Shown here piece after piece: positions 15,873-24,613 of a DNA stretch of 35,206 nt (position 1 is the stretch's first letter; every line of letters begins with the position of its first letter). Source of the stretch: Actinomycetes bacterium (lineage in GTDB: Bacteria; Actinomycetota; Acidimicrobiia; Acidimicrobiales; Acidimicrobiaceae); contig JAKCBW010000008.1 of NCBI GenBank assembly GCA_021842145.1, forward strand, positions 1-35,206, given 5' to 3'. The notes below the pieces were generated by a model that worked only from the letters and a program-made list of their open reading frames with translations, made no database searches and was not told the origin of the DNA. The translations under genes were made by a program, and so were the position numbers.

Positions 15873-16451
15873 TTAGGTAGCCTGCTCCTGCTCTATGGTG
15901 GATGTGCGCTCTGATTTGCGTTCTTTGAAAACAGCGTCTCGGTAGTAGGCGAGCTCGGCGAGGCTCTCTTTGATGTCATCCATGGCCCTATGCCCCATCG
16001 CTTTGCTCGGAGCGGCTTTTAGCTCATCTGGAAACCATCGCCTTGCAAGCTCTTTAATGCTCGATACGTCGATTGAGCGGTAGTGGAGCCAGTTTTCTAC
16101 TTGAGGCATATATTCAGCTAGAAAACGCCGATCCGTCCCGATCGAATTACCACAAAGGGGTGCAGTACGTTCTTTTGGTACGTGTCGACGGATGAACTCT
16201 AGTGTTTCCGCCTCTGCCTGCTGCAGGGTGACTTCGCTAAATGCCATTTCAGCTATTAGTCCGGAGCGGTTATGCATCTGGATGACCACGTTGTCCATCT
16301 GATCCAGTTGCTCCTGGGTCGCCTTTATAACAAGGTCGGGCCCCTCTTCGATTATGTTAAGGTCATCGTCGGTCACGAGAGTAGCGATCTCAACTATGAC
16401 GTGTTTTTTCGGGTCTAGCCCGGTCATTTCTAAGTCCATCCAAACAAGCAC
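15873..16451 (-). CDS. orn: oligoribonuclease
   Basis: It degrades short RNA oligonucleotides of two to five nucleotides, the last step of mRNA turnover, and hydrolyses pGpG from cyclic-di-GMP. The DEDDh exonuclease motifs are VWMDLEMTGLD (Asp6 and Glu8), LCGNSIGTDRRFL (Asp in the second motif) and HRAMDDIKES (His and Asp of the third). At 192 residues it fits the family. GTG at 16451 gives the usual VLVWMDLEMTGLD N-terminus; the TTG at 16460 is an alternative. It is divergent from the glycosyltransferase gene, 56 bp away. No clear Shine-Dalgarno precedes either start. Confidence 0.95.
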   Translation of the reverse strand: MLVWMDLEMTGLDPKKHVIVEIATLVTDDDLNIIEEGPDLVIKATQEQLDQMDNVVIQMHNRSGLIAEMAFSEVTLQQAEAETLEFIRRHVPKERTAPLCGNSIGTDRRFLAEYMPQVENWLHYRSIDVSSIKELARRWFPDELKAAPSKAMGHRAMDDIKESLAELAYYRDAVFKERKSERTSTIEQEQAT

Positions 16452-16507
16452 GATTATCAATGCTAGAGGCAGCGACTATTCTCACTTGTGCCGAATGTGA
16501 GGAATGC

Positions 16508-17335
16508 ATGGTTATATCTCAACCTTCTTTGTGCCCCTGGGTGGTCGTTCCGACCTATCAGGAGGCAGAAAATATAGAAGAGCTGGTGAAAAGGGTTCTT
16601 GGGGCAGTCCCCCAAGCCACCGTTCTGATAGTTGACGATTCGAGTCCAGATGGTACCGGGTTGATCGCCAAAGGGCTAGCCGATACTGGCTTGGCGGTGC
16701 GGGTACTCGAGAGACCCTCCAAATCTGGTTTGGGGAGCGCTTATCGGGATGGTTTTCGCTTGGCCCTCGATTCAGGAGCATCAGCGATTTTGGAGATTGA
16801 TGCCGATCTTTCTCACGATCCCGAGTCAATTCCGGAGCTTTTAACTGAGTTGGACAATGGGGCAGACCTGGCAATCGGATCTCGTTATGTGCCGGGAGGT
16901 TCGAGTCCCGGCCTACCGCCATTACGTCTTGCTATCTCTAAGGGTGGAAATCTCTACGCCGGCTTCGCCCTGGGTGTTCCGATAAGGGATGCAACATCTG
17001 GTTTTCGGGCATATCGAGCTGGGCTGATCAAAGAGATCGATCTCAGCAGGATAAGGGCTGATGGATATGGCTTCCAGGTTGAGATGGCCTATGAGGTTCA
17101 CCGTCTAGGCGGCAAGCTGGTGGAGATTCCTATTACATTTCGGACTCGGGTTGCCGGGATCTCCAAGATGTCAGGAAGAATAGTAGTTGAAGCCATGGCC
17201 CTATGTACCATCTGGGGGGTAGGTCGAAAGTTGCCATACTTGCAGCGAGACGACAGACAGGAAAAGGCATTAGACCTTTTCGAGAAGACTCTGGCTGTAA
17301 TGGACTCTTTGATCGCTAAAGGTAGGAGAGGCTAA
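16508..17335 (+). CDS. ppm: polyprenol-phosphate mannosyltransferase (DPM1/Ppm1-like GT2)
   Basis: It transfers mannose (or another hexose) from a nucleotide sugar to polyprenyl phosphate on the inner side of the cytoplasmic membrane, giving the lipid donor for cell-envelope mannosylation. The GT2 motifs are VVVPTYQEAENI, VDDSSPDGTG, the DxD-like EIDADLSHDP, GSRYVPGGS, and the C-terminal DGYGFQVEMAYEVHRLGGKLVEIPITFRTR. No transmembrane helices follow, so it is the catalytic domain alone, as in Dpm1. The ATG at 16508 has GAGGA 5 nt upstream. dut begins 3 bp after its stop. Confidence 0.9.
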   Translation: MVISQPSLCPWVVVPTYQEAENIEELVKRVLGAVPQATVLIVDDSSPDGTGLIAKGLADTGLAVRVLERPSKSGLGSAYRDGFRLALDSGASAILEIDADLSHDPESIPELLTELDNGADLAIGSRYVPGGSSPGLPPLRLAISKGGNLYAGFALGVPIRDATSGFRAYRAGLIKEIDLSRIRADGYGFQVEMAYEVHRLGGKLVEIPITFRTRVAGISKMSGRIVVEAMALCTIWGVGRKLPYLQRDDRQEKALDLFEKTLAVMDSLIAKGRRG

Positions 17336-17338
17336 TCG

Positions 17339-17770
17339 GTGCCAGCCGTTCCGTTTATCAGGCTGTCGGACTCTGCGAGGGCGCCAGAGGCCGCATTCAG
17401 CGACGATGCGGCATTTGATCTCTATGCAGCCGAAGAGGCGGTAATTCCAGCTAGAGGCCGGGCAACTATCGGTACTGCACTTGCTATAGAGTTGCCTCGT
17501 GGTTTTTGCGCCCTTGTCCTTCCTCGCTCCGGATTAGCCCACAAGTTCGGAATCTCGGTACTCAATTCACCGGGGGTAGTAGACGCTGGCTACAGGGGAG
17601 AAATCAGGGTGGTCCTTGCTAATCATTCCGAATCCGATTTCGCAATTAAAATCGGGGATCGAATTGCGCAGTTGGCGCTAATGAAGGTTCCCGAAGTTGA
17701 ATTTATCGAAGTTCAAAGCCTGTCCGAGTCGGATAGGGGAGTAGGCGGCTTCGGTCACACGGGAACATGA
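17339..17770 (+). CDS. dut: deoxyuridine 5'-triphosphate nucleotidohydrolase (dUTPase)
   Basis: It hydrolyses dUTP to dUMP and pyrophosphate, keeping uracil out of DNA and feeding dTMP synthesis. All five motifs of the trimeric family are present in order: DAAFDLYAAE, LPRSGLA, GVVDAGYRGEI, RIAQLAL, and RGVGGFGHTG at the C-terminus. The 143 residues are normal. The GTG start has GGAGAGG upstream and lies 3 bp behind the glycosyltransferase stop, so the two are co-transcribed. Confidence 0.97.
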   Translation: MPAVPFIRLSDSARAPEAAFSDDAAFDLYAAEEAVIPARGRATIGTALAIELPRGFCALVLPRSGLAHKFGISVLNSPGVVDAGYRGEIRVVLANHSESDFAIKIGDRIAQLALMKVPEVEFIEVQSLSESDRGVGGFGHTGT

Positions 17771-18137
17771 CGGTATTCCTGCCTTATAGGACGGGAGTTT
17801 TCGGGTCCGCATATACCAGGCGTGGTAGCAGATGCCGATTCACTTTTCGCAGATCCTTACCGATTTAGGGCCACTGTAAACTGTCAAAATCGCCGCCGCT
17901 GGTTTTAAGTCGACTCCAGGGTCGCTTTCAGTTCCCTGTCGTCCATCGGCCGCGATTGGCCTGGTTCAACTGGATGGCGAAACGAGTTTCTTCTCTGGCA
18001 TCCTATAGTGAAGCGGACCTCTGGGCATTGCAGTGAGACTTCCTTGGATCCATTTCAAGTCAATTCCCCTCGCCCCAGAGTTATGGAGTGGACCGTTTGT
18101 GTTCTCGTTTTAACGTCGTTGCCAATAGGATCACCCT
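17771..18137. other. intergenic region upstream of the acyltransferase gene
   Basis: I see no gene, RNA or clear terminator in these 367 bp, although transcription of ppm-dut must end here and the acyltransferase promoter should lie here. Short plus-strand frames overlap the start of the acyltransferase and are not supported. Confidence 0.35.
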
Positions 18138-19544
18138 GTGGAGAAGCTTTCGGGTATGGATGCAGGATTCTGGTACCTTCATGGGAAAAATTCGCCGATG
18201 TACCTGGGTGCAGTGTTGAAGTTGGAGCCAGAGAGTGGTTGTCCTGGGATATCCGCCACCGAACTGATTGACCTCTTTACGGCTAGGAGGGGACGCCTTT
18301 TAGCTTTGACCAAGAAGGTCTGGACTCCGAGGCTCGGAATCGGATTTCCGCACTGGATTGAAGATGAAGAATTTGACCTTGATTATCATATTGTCTCCGA
18401 TCCTGAGCCTATAGATCCAACTTATGAGCTGGACGTTAGGGTGGCGGAGTTCTTAATGGCCCACCTTGAGAAGGATCGTCCGCCCTGGCAGATCAGGCTC
18501 TTTTATGATCGCGAAGGTCGCACTTTCCTTATTGTGAAGCTTCACCATGCCCTTTTGGATGGTGGCTTAGGACTTGAGTTGCTCTCCGGTGTAGTCGATT
18601 TGGAGCCGGACTTTCATCCAGACACAGCTTCGTCTCGACAAAACATGCCGTCCAATCCGCCCTTCGTAAAGACTCCGAATCCGGTTGATGCAGGACTTGA
18701 AAGCATTATTGACCTTGTCAGTGGGCGCATACCCGCATTGTTGAATTTGAAGCGGCGGGTCTCCGAGGCAAAGAACCATCCCGAGGGTCATTTCGGAGAT
18801 GCTATTGGTAGTTTGTTTTCCGGAACGAAATGTGAAATTTCAGGTACTTTGAGCGATCAGCGGGAATTTAGAACCTTGTCGTTCCCTTTGGCGGTGCTGT
18901 CGAGACATGCAGCACGATTAAATACCACCCTGAACAACGCTCTGTTGTCGGTGATTGCGGGTGCAATGAAGAGATACTTCGACGAGAGGGGGCTCGACCC
19001 GATCGAGTCGCTGGTCGCTCTCGTTCCTATATCCCTTCGTGGACAAGAAGACGGAAATCAAGACTCCAAGAATCGATTGATGGGAATGCTGGTGAAGCTT
19101 CCCACGGGATCTCAAAGTGCGATTGAGAGACTCGATTCAACTACGAGGGCGGCTATCAATGCGAGGAAGCAAGCTGATTCGCTCGGTTCTGAAGTGCTAT
19201 TTGAATTGGGTACTTTGGTCGCTACCCCGCTTATTTCATTAGCTGTCGATTTTGCCAACGAACTTTCCCTGTTGGATTCGATAAGACCCCTCTTCAATCT
19301 CGTTATATCGAATCTTGCTGGCGTGGATTTTCCCCTCTATCTGCTCGGTCGGCGAATCAGCTCAATCATCCCGATTGGGCCATTGGCCGAGGGGAGTGGA
19401 CTAAATGTCACGGCATACAGTTACATGGACCAGATGGAGCTGGGAGTGATGAGCTGCCCCAGGTTACTGAAGGACCCTGACCTACTAGTCGTATCGATAA
19501 TTGCAGAACTAGATGAAGTCGACCGGTTTGAAGTGACAGTTTGA
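18138..19544 (+). CDS. wax ester synthase/acyl-CoA:diacylglycerol acyltransferase
   Basis: It uses acyl-CoA to esterify diacylglycerol or fatty alcohols, forming storage lipid. The HHxxxDG active-site motif is KLHHALLDGG (about residue 136), and the N-terminus MEKLSGMDAGFWYLHGKNSPMYLGAV is typical of the actinobacterial WS/DGAT family, as is the C-terminal DUF1298 half with LFNLVISNLAGVDFPLYLLGRRI. At 468 residues it has the usual length. GTG at 18138 is preceded by AGGA at about 8 nt. It belongs with the lipid-related acyl-CoA synthetase upstream, but they are not one operon. Confidence 0.95.
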   Translation: MEKLSGMDAGFWYLHGKNSPMYLGAVLKLEPESGCPGISATELIDLFTARRGRLLALTKKVWTPRLGIGFPHWIEDEEFDLDYHIVSDPEPIDPTYELDVRVAEFLMAHLEKDRPPWQIRLFYDREGRTFLIVKLHHALLDGGLGLELLSGVVDLEPDFHPDTASSRQNMPSNPPFVKTPNPVDAGLESIIDLVSGRIPALLNLKRRVSEAKNHPEGHFGDAIGSLFSGTKCEISGTLSDQREFRTLSFPLAVLSRHAARLNTTLNNALLSVIAGAMKRYFDERGLDPIESLVALVPISLRGQEDGNQDSKNRLMGMLVKLPTGSQSAIERLDSTTRAAINARKQADSLGSEVLFELGTLVATPLISLAVDFANELSLLDSIRPLFNLVISNLAGVDFPLYLLGRRISSIIPIGPLAEGSGLNVTAYSYMDQMELGVMSCPRLLKDPDLLVVSIIAELDEVDRFEVTV

Positions 19545-19575
19545 AAGTTGTACTCCGACTAGAGTGATTTGCACT

Positions 19576-19651
19576 GCGGACGTGGCTCAGCTGGTAGAGC
19601 ATCACCTTGCCAAGGTGAGGGTCGCGGGTTCGAATCCCGTCGTCCGCTCCA
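19576..19651 (+). tRNA. tRNA-Gly(GCC)
   Basis: A complete cloverleaf: acceptor GCGGACG/CGTCCGC, D arm with CTCAGCTGGTAGAG, anticodon stem CACCT with anticodon GCC, and T arm GCGGGTTCGAATCCCGT. The 3' CCA is encoded (19649-19651). A rho-independent terminator follows 20 bp later. Confidence 0.98.
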
Positions 19652-19670
19652 GGGGAGATAAGTGTTGTAT

Positions 19671-19704
19671 AAAAAAAGGGATCCGAAAGGATTCCTTTTT
19701 GTTT
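19671..19704 (+). terminator. terminator of tRNA-Gly
   Basis: GGGATCC and GGATTCC pair around a GAAA tetraloop, flanked by an A-run before and a T-run after (CCTTTTTGTTT). Confidence 0.88.
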
Positions 19705-19775
19705 ATAGATCTGGCGGATACAAGACCAAGTCAGCATGCTGGATTAAAGGAACTGAAAGTCGCCGAAGCTGTGTA

Positions 19776-20117
19776 AAGCCTTCAGGAGGTGGAATGCCTC
19801 CCATGTGTCCTAACCGACGAGCTCGGAATCGGGAGATGGATGCTGCGCTCAACCTCCACTACGAGCCGGAACATGCCAGTTGGGGCTCAATTAGCGCCTC
19901 GGCCCGCAGGTCAGCACTTCCATCGGTGGCAACGGAGTAGGGGGGGTCGGATGCTCGGACGACTGTGCACTTTGGGAGTGGAGGTCGCAATGGTGCCACC
20001 CCGCAAACTGTCCGCAGTGAGGCTATCTCCCAACCCGGCAATAGGGGAGAACCCCGAAAGGTGTGGATACGAGGTGAATCCCACCAATGCTCACCCAGGT
20101 GGGCGGTTTGGGATTAG
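19776..20117 (+). pseudogene. decayed C-terminus of a TnpB-like transposon protein
   Basis: One frame reads from about 19776 through a TAG at 19938-19940 to a second TAG at 20115-20117. It carries CPNRRARNREMDAALNL, resembling the zinc-ribbon and RDLNAALNL end of IS200/IS605 and IS607 TnpB proteins (the second CxxC is degraded to CPNR), followed after the stop by GATPQTVRSEAISQPGN, like the variable actinobacterial TnpB tail. The N-terminal RuvC domain is missing, so it is a relic. It lies 125 bp past tRNA-Gly. The identification rests on pattern memory of the TnpB C-terminus, and the early stop is direct. Confidence 0.5.
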
Positions 20118-20162
20118 ACAGCTAATGGCTCAGGCACAGCTTCGGCGGGCGATGGTGGAATT

Positions 20163-20219
20163 TTGCTGCCAGAGGTATTTCATGGCTTTAGTATTGCCGT
20201 GGATTACCTCTGGCAGCAA
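20163..20219. repeat. 15-bp perfect inverted repeat with inner stem
   Basis: TTGCTGCCAGAGGTA (20163-20177) and its exact complement (20205-20219) flank 27 nt, in which CATGGC and GCCGTG can form an inner stem with one G-U pair. It lies 45 bp past the TnpB relic and 87 bp past the purU stop. It could be the right-end hairpin of the lost insertion sequence or a terminator for purU; no U-tract is seen on either side. Confidence 0.6.
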
Positions 20220-20306
20220 CCAGGACAAGCTGTCAAGCGACTTTACGTTATTTCTGAATTTTGGTTACCCGGCTTCATTTGCCTTTCAGCCGGTAGGAAT
20301 GCTTGT

Positions 20307-21200
20307 TTAGTGAAGCACCACAGTGCGGATGCCATTAAGCATCACTCGGTTCTCGGTATGCCAACGTACGGCACGGGCTAGCGCCAAACTCTCTGTGTCG
20401 CGGCCTAGCATTGCTACCTCCTCGGCACTCATTGAGTGATTTACCCGGGCGACTTCCTGCTCAATTATTGGCCCCTCGTCGAGATCCTCTGTCACGTAGT
20501 GGGCGGTAGCGCCAACTAGCTTTACTCCCCGGTCATGGGCTTGGTGATACGGGCGGCCACCTTTGAAGCTCGGCAGAATCGAATGGTGGATATTTATTGC
20601 CTGCCCCTCGAGTCTTTTGCAAAGATCAGTGGAGAGTATCTGCATATATCTCGCAAGGACTACGAGGTCTATGTCGAGATCCTCGATGAGTTCTAGCAGC
20701 TGTGCCTCGGCTTGCAATTTCGTGTCCGGGCTAACGGGGATATGACGATACGGAATGTTGTAGCTGGCGGCGAGGCCCGCGAGATCGGGATGGTTTGAGA
20801 CCACCAATGGTATTTCAATGTTAAGGGCACGGTTAGCCGAGCGGAAGAGAAGGTCGTTGAGGCAGTGGCCGGCCCTGCTCACCATGATGAGTACCCGCTG
20901 TTTTTCGGCTAGCGATAGTAGTCGCCAGTTCATTTCGAAAGTGGTGGCGACGGATTTGAAGCTAATTCTAAGGTCTTCGAGGTTGATAGCCGAGCCATCG
21001 ACTACCTCAACCTGGACCCTCATGAAGAACATGCCCGTTTGATGATCGTCAAATTGCTGGCTCTCGACGATATTCAAACCCTTCTCGAAAAGAAACTTCG
21101 ACACGGCGTAAACAATGCCCGGGCGGTCGTGGCAACTTAGGGTTAGAACGTAGTCTGACTCCTGGATGCGAGGTGTAGTCGATTTAGAGGTTGAAGGCAT
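20307..21200 (-). CDS. purU: formyltetrahydrofolate deformylase
   Basis: PurU hydrolyses 10-formyl-tetrahydrofolate to formate and tetrahydrofolate, balancing one-carbon pools. An N-terminal ACT domain (VLTLSCHDRPGIVYAVSKFL, about residues 18-95) is followed by the formyltransferase-fold catalytic domain with INIHHSILPSFKGG (Asn-His) and VTEDLDEGPIIEQE (catalytic Asp). At 297 residues the length is normal. AGGAGAA lies 6 nt before the ATG at 21200. Confidence 0.96.
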   Translation of the reverse strand: MPSTSKSTTPRIQESDYVLTLSCHDRPGIVYAVSKFLFEKGLNIVESQQFDDHQTGMFFMRVQVEVVDGSAINLEDLRISFKSVATTFEMNWRLLSLAEKQRVLIMVSRAGHCLNDLLFRSANRALNIEIPLVVSNHPDLAGLAASYNIPYRHIPVSPDTKLQAEAQLLELIEDLDIDLVVLARYMQILSTDLCKRLEGQAINIHHSILPSFKGGRPYHQAHDRGVKLVGATAHYVTEDLDEGPIIEQEVARVNHSMSAEEVAMLGRDTESLALARAVRWHTENRVMLNGIRTVVLH

Positions 21201-21534
21201 TGCGTTCTCCTGCTGGGCTTTTCTGGATGTTAGCTCGAAGGCTTACTGGTGTCTGCTCTGGCGTATCTTACAGGGTTGATTACTGATATATCAAATACAT
21301 TTCAGTTGATAGTTCGTGGTAAGGTGGGGGAAGTGCTCGATGCTTGATTTTTGTCGAGCCCAGTTTTGGAAGCGACTATGCCTTTGATGCACGGTATCAC
21401 TTCGAGCCGAGTATGGAGACTGCCCTTCCACCATCGAAGAAAACTCCGCCCTTTGACTGGCAAGTTACAGAGTACCAGCGACGTCGAGTCCAAGTTCACA
21501 ATTTTGCAATCATGCCGGGTAGTGTGGGTGGAAC
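21201..21534. other. intergenic region between divergent purU and the reductase gene
   Basis: No gene or RNA is recognised in 334 bp. It must hold divergent promoters. A short AT-rich palindrome, TGATATATCA, is at 21284-21293. Short frames in both directions look like chance. Confidence 0.35.
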
Positions 21535-22782
21535 ATGAAACACTTTGACGTCATTGTCGTCGGCGCTGGTCCAGCCGGATCGATCTGTGCACTGTCGCTA
21601 GTGCGCACGGGAGCCACCGTTGGCATCGTTGACAAGTCAAGATTTCCAAGGGATAAGGCTTGTGGAGATGTTATTGGACCCAAAGCGGTGCGAATCCTTC
21701 GTTCGCTTGGGATCACAAGGCCAGAATCAGCGCTAGAGGTATCCGACGTCAATATCATCGGCCCGGGGGGTAGTACAGTGAGGCTCCCGTCGGAACAAGG
21801 TCTCGACTATGACGGAGTCGGATGGTCGTCTCCGCGGGAGATATTTGATAATCACTTGCTCAATTATGCACTTGAGTCGGGTGCTGAGTTCGTAAATGCT
21901 CGGGTTGGAACTGTAGCCCTGATCGATTCTGGCTATGAGGTAGCCCTCCCAGATGGGAGGAAGCTCCATTCGGAGTACCTAGTTGGAGCGGACGGAGCGA
22001 TATCCACGGTCGCTCAGTCCCTTGAACTGGTTGATCCAAGCAAGTTTTTACTCGGCTTCGCAGTCCGAACCTACCTAGAAGCGACGATTGAGTTTCCTAC
22101 CATCTCACTATGGGAGCAACCCATGGGTAGGCTTTTCCCCGGTTATGGGTGGGCCTTTCCAAGCGCAGGTGGGAGGGTCAACCTGGGTGTCGGTGTGGGA
22201 GTAGGATCCAATAAGAGGGCGGGTTCGATAGCGACTAAAGAACTTGAGGGTTACTACCATCGGTTGGCAAATGCCAAGGTAGTTTCGGATGGGGCCAGTC
22301 CTACCCAAAAGTTGGGCGGTTGGCTGAAGATGGGTACCTCCGGCACGATGCCTGGAAAGGGGAGGGCGTTACTGGTCGGAGACGCAGCGGGATTGGTCAA
22401 CCCTCTCCAGGGCGAAGGAATTGCCCAAGCGATAGCTTCTTCGGTCGCCGCAGCAAGGGTCATAGAGATGGGTATTTTGGATCCGGCTGCCCTTTATCGA
22501 AGATGGATCCAGGAGAACCTTCTCGACTACCAAAGGGCGTCGTCACTGCTGCATCGGATAGCAATCGCTAACCCCAGGGTGGCCCTGGCGGCGATGAAGT
22601 TACTATTTAACCCAGTTGTTTCGACTCGACTCGACTCGGCTTGGGGCATCTTTTGGAACGACCTAGCCGATGGAGCTGGGACGATCAGAGGTGCTCGGCC
22701 AGCGCGTTTGCTCACCAAAGCTCTTTTGAAATTAAATACCGCAGTGGAGGGACTGGCTCCTGGCCTCTTAGAGGTCAATTAA
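21535..22782 (+). CDS. geranylgeranyl reductase family FAD-dependent oxidoreductase
   Basis: The N-terminal FAD-binding motif is VIVVGAGPAGSICA (about residues 6-19), followed by FPRDKACGD, the signature of the geranylgeranyl reductase family, and GDAAGLVNPLQGEGI as the second FAD contact. The 415-residue length is normal. In mycobacteria, members such as MenJ saturate one isoprene unit of menaquinone; other members reduce geranylgeranyl lipids. Here the isoprenoid substrate is inferred only from the family. The ATG follows GGTGGAA. No quinone or isoprenoid genes are adjacent. Confidence 0.9.
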   Translation: MKHFDVIVVGAGPAGSICALSLVRTGATVGIVDKSRFPRDKACGDVIGPKAVRILRSLGITRPESALEVSDVNIIGPGGSTVRLPSEQGLDYDGVGWSSPREIFDNHLLNYALESGAEFVNARVGTVALIDSGYEVALPDGRKLHSEYLVGADGAISTVAQSLELVDPSKFLLGFAVRTYLEATIEFPTISLWEQPMGRLFPGYGWAFPSAGGRVNLGVGVGVGSNKRAGSIATKELEGYYHRLANAKVVSDGASPTQKLGGWLKMGTSGTMPGKGRALLVGDAAGLVNPLQGEGIAQAIASSVAAARVIEMGILDPAALYRRWIQENLLDYQRASSLLHRIAIANPRVALAAMKLLFNPVVSTRLDSAWGIFWNDLADGAGTIRGARPARLLTKALLKLNTAVEGLAPGLLEVN

Positions 22783-22865
22783 CCTTTAGAGTCAATTAAT
22801 CTTGCTCTGGGTAGCTGATAGCTTCCAGAGGCATTCAGACCTGCAGAGCTAGACGGCTTAAGCTG

Positions 22866-22899
22866 GGTCGACGTGTTATTGGTCGACGTGATAATGGTC
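22866..22899. repeat. 15-bp tandem duplication
   Basis: GGTCGACGTGTTATT (22866-22880) is followed by GGTCGACGTGATAAT (22881-22895) and a partial GGTC. The last bases overlap the stop codon of the PNPOx-like gene. Confidence 0.85.
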
Positions 22900-23446
22900 A
22901 AATAGAGAAGGAGTCCAAACCGTCGATACTTTTGGCGTTTTTTCGTCGGCGGTAATCGACCAGTTTTTCTTCACCCTTTTTCTTGCACCAGTCAGTCATG
23001 TCGGGCCTCTCTTTTACCGTTTCCATGATCGGTACTCCGAAACCGCAGGAACTGCTCACCCTTTCCACGCTAACTTCAATCACCGCCCTAGTGCCAAGGC
23101 GAGGAGGAAACGGTGTCAGATGAGATTCGAAATCTGCCTCACCTAAGAGGTGAACTCGCCCTTTGCCGTGAACCCGAACAGTCATTGGCTTCTCTCCAAA
23201 GGAACACCACATTATTACGATTCGCCCATTCTCCTTTAGATGGGCGATAGTTTCTGAGCCGCTTCCAGTGATGTCTAGGTACGCCAGGGTCGATTCGTCT
23301 AAAATCTTCAGCGTTTGGCTGTCCCCCTTCGGAGAGCAGTTGACGTGTCCACCGGAACCAGAAGGTGCTGTAGCAACGAAAAATACCTGCTGAGACTCGA
23401 TGAACAGGCGTAACTTCTCGCTTATTTTGCTCAATGCATCGCCCAT
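22898..23446 (-). CDS. pyridoxamine 5'-phosphate oxidase-like protein
   Basis: A split-barrel flavin- or F420-binding protein of 182 residues. Key segments are QVFFVATAPSGSGGHVNCSPKG (about residues 19-40), DITGSGSETIAHLKENGRIVIMWCSF, and VRVHGKGRVHLLGE, which recur in the PNPOx-like family; the C-terminal FGVPIMETVKERPDMTDWCKKKGEEKLVDYRRRKNAKSIDGL is typical of a common actinobacterial and cyanobacterial subgroup. ATG at 23446 has AGGAGG 4-5 nt upstream, so the longer open frame to 23509 is not used. It is not PdxH itself. The cofactor and substrate are unknown. Confidence 0.85.
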   Translation of the reverse strand: MGDALSKISEKLRLFIESQQVFFVATAPSGSGGHVNCSPKGDSQTLKILDESTLAYLDITGSGSETIAHLKENGRIVIMWCSFGEKPMTVRVHGKGRVHLLGEADFESHLTPFPPRLGTRAVIEVSVERVSSSCGFGVPIMETVKERPDMTDWCKKKGEEKLVDYRRRKNAKSIDGLDSFSI

Positions 23447-23737
23447 GGTCCTCCTTTCTATTATGCGAGACTCGAAAACTCGTCGGCCAGGAGTCAGTCG
23501 CAGAGCCATTTCAAACCTAAAGGTTTGCTATAAGCAATTTGCCTTATCTGCCAAATGCTTTACGGTGAGGGCCGTATTTGGTGACCGATCTGACATTGGA
23601 TTTTGCTCTTTTAGGGGTCCAATAGCTTAGATGGGCACCTTTGGGGCGAGAACAAGGTTGATTTTTTCAAATGGGAACAACTAGTGCAAGAGTTAGGTTG
23701 GTTACTAGTTGAAAAGTAAATTACTCGAGGTGGAAAA

Positions 23738-24325
23738 TTGCAGCAGAAAATTCGGATACTAGGAATTTCGGGGTCGACTCGCTCAGCCTCTTTGAACACA
23801 AAATTGCTCCATGCCCTGTCAAAACTGGCCCCGTCAAATGTAGAAATTGAGGTCTTGGAGGGACTCGAGAAGCTGCCATTTTATAACGAGGATTTTGAAG
23901 GCGAGAACCTGCCACGTTCTGTAGCTGAACTCCGGCAAAAGGTCGGTGCTGCTGACGGCATTATCATTTCTTCCCCGGAGTACAACTACTCCTTTAGCGC
24001 ACTTACTAAGAACACGATCGACTGGCTGTCTCGGCCCTACTCGAAGGGCGTTTTATCTGATATGCCGGTCGCAATAACCGGAGCATCTCCCGGCGTGCTT
24101 GGTACTGTAAGGTCTCAGAACCAACTTCGCCAGGTCTTACACGCTACAAATTCAAAGGTCCTTTCAAGACCAGAAGTCTACGTTGGCGGTGCTCATGCAA
24201 AGTTCGATGAGGACGGCGCTTTTGCCGATGAAGCTGGCAGGGATATGCTGATCCAATTGATTGACAACCTGGTCACCTTGATCGAACAGACTAGGGAAAA
24301 TCTACCCTCTGAGCTGGCTTCATAA
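23738..24325 (+). CDS. NAD(P)H-dependent FMN reductase family protein
   Basis: Flavodoxin-like fold of 195 residues: the FMN phosphate loop GISGSTRSASLNTKLL (about residues 9-24) and SPEYNYSFSALTKNTIDWLSRP (about residues 88-110) are the two hallmarks of the NADPH-dependent FMN reductase/ChrR family, which reduces quinones, chromate or azo compounds as well as flavins. The start is taken as TTG at 23738 with GAGGTGGA upstream. It stands alone, with about 230 bp to the divergent PNPOx-like gene. Confidence 0.9.
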   Translation: MQQKIRILGISGSTRSASLNTKLLHALSKLAPSNVEIEVLEGLEKLPFYNEDFEGENLPRSVAELRQKVGAADGIIISSPEYNYSFSALTKNTIDWLSRPYSKGVLSDMPVAITGASPGVLGTVRSQNQLRQVLHATNSKVLSRPEVYVGGAHAKFDEDGAFADEAGRDMLIQLIDNLVTLIEQTRENLPSELAS

Positions 24326-24613
24326 CACAAAGTCGCACGATAATCTCTGAGAATGCGGTAGGTGTACCGAACATGTCGTTCTGGTGGATTGGACCGGAGC
24401 ACGTGACCATTACCCGGGATCGGAGCAAAATCTGTAGGGGTATCGAGGCTTAACTTATGCTCTGCGATGCTCTGGAATTGATGCAGATGCCCCTTAATTC
24501 AGTGCGTATTTTGCTTCTGGTAGACTTGGTTGGCGTGGATTTGATGGGTGGAGTCCCATATCATGACTTGACTCATCGACGACTTCATGGGAATCAGCCA
24601 GGTTGGAGTGGTT

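Noticed and set aside
15664-15876. A 70-codon plus-strand frame across the 16-bp repeat array
   Set aside because: The repeat period is not a multiple of three and the frame just reads the array in successive phases. No start signal is visible.
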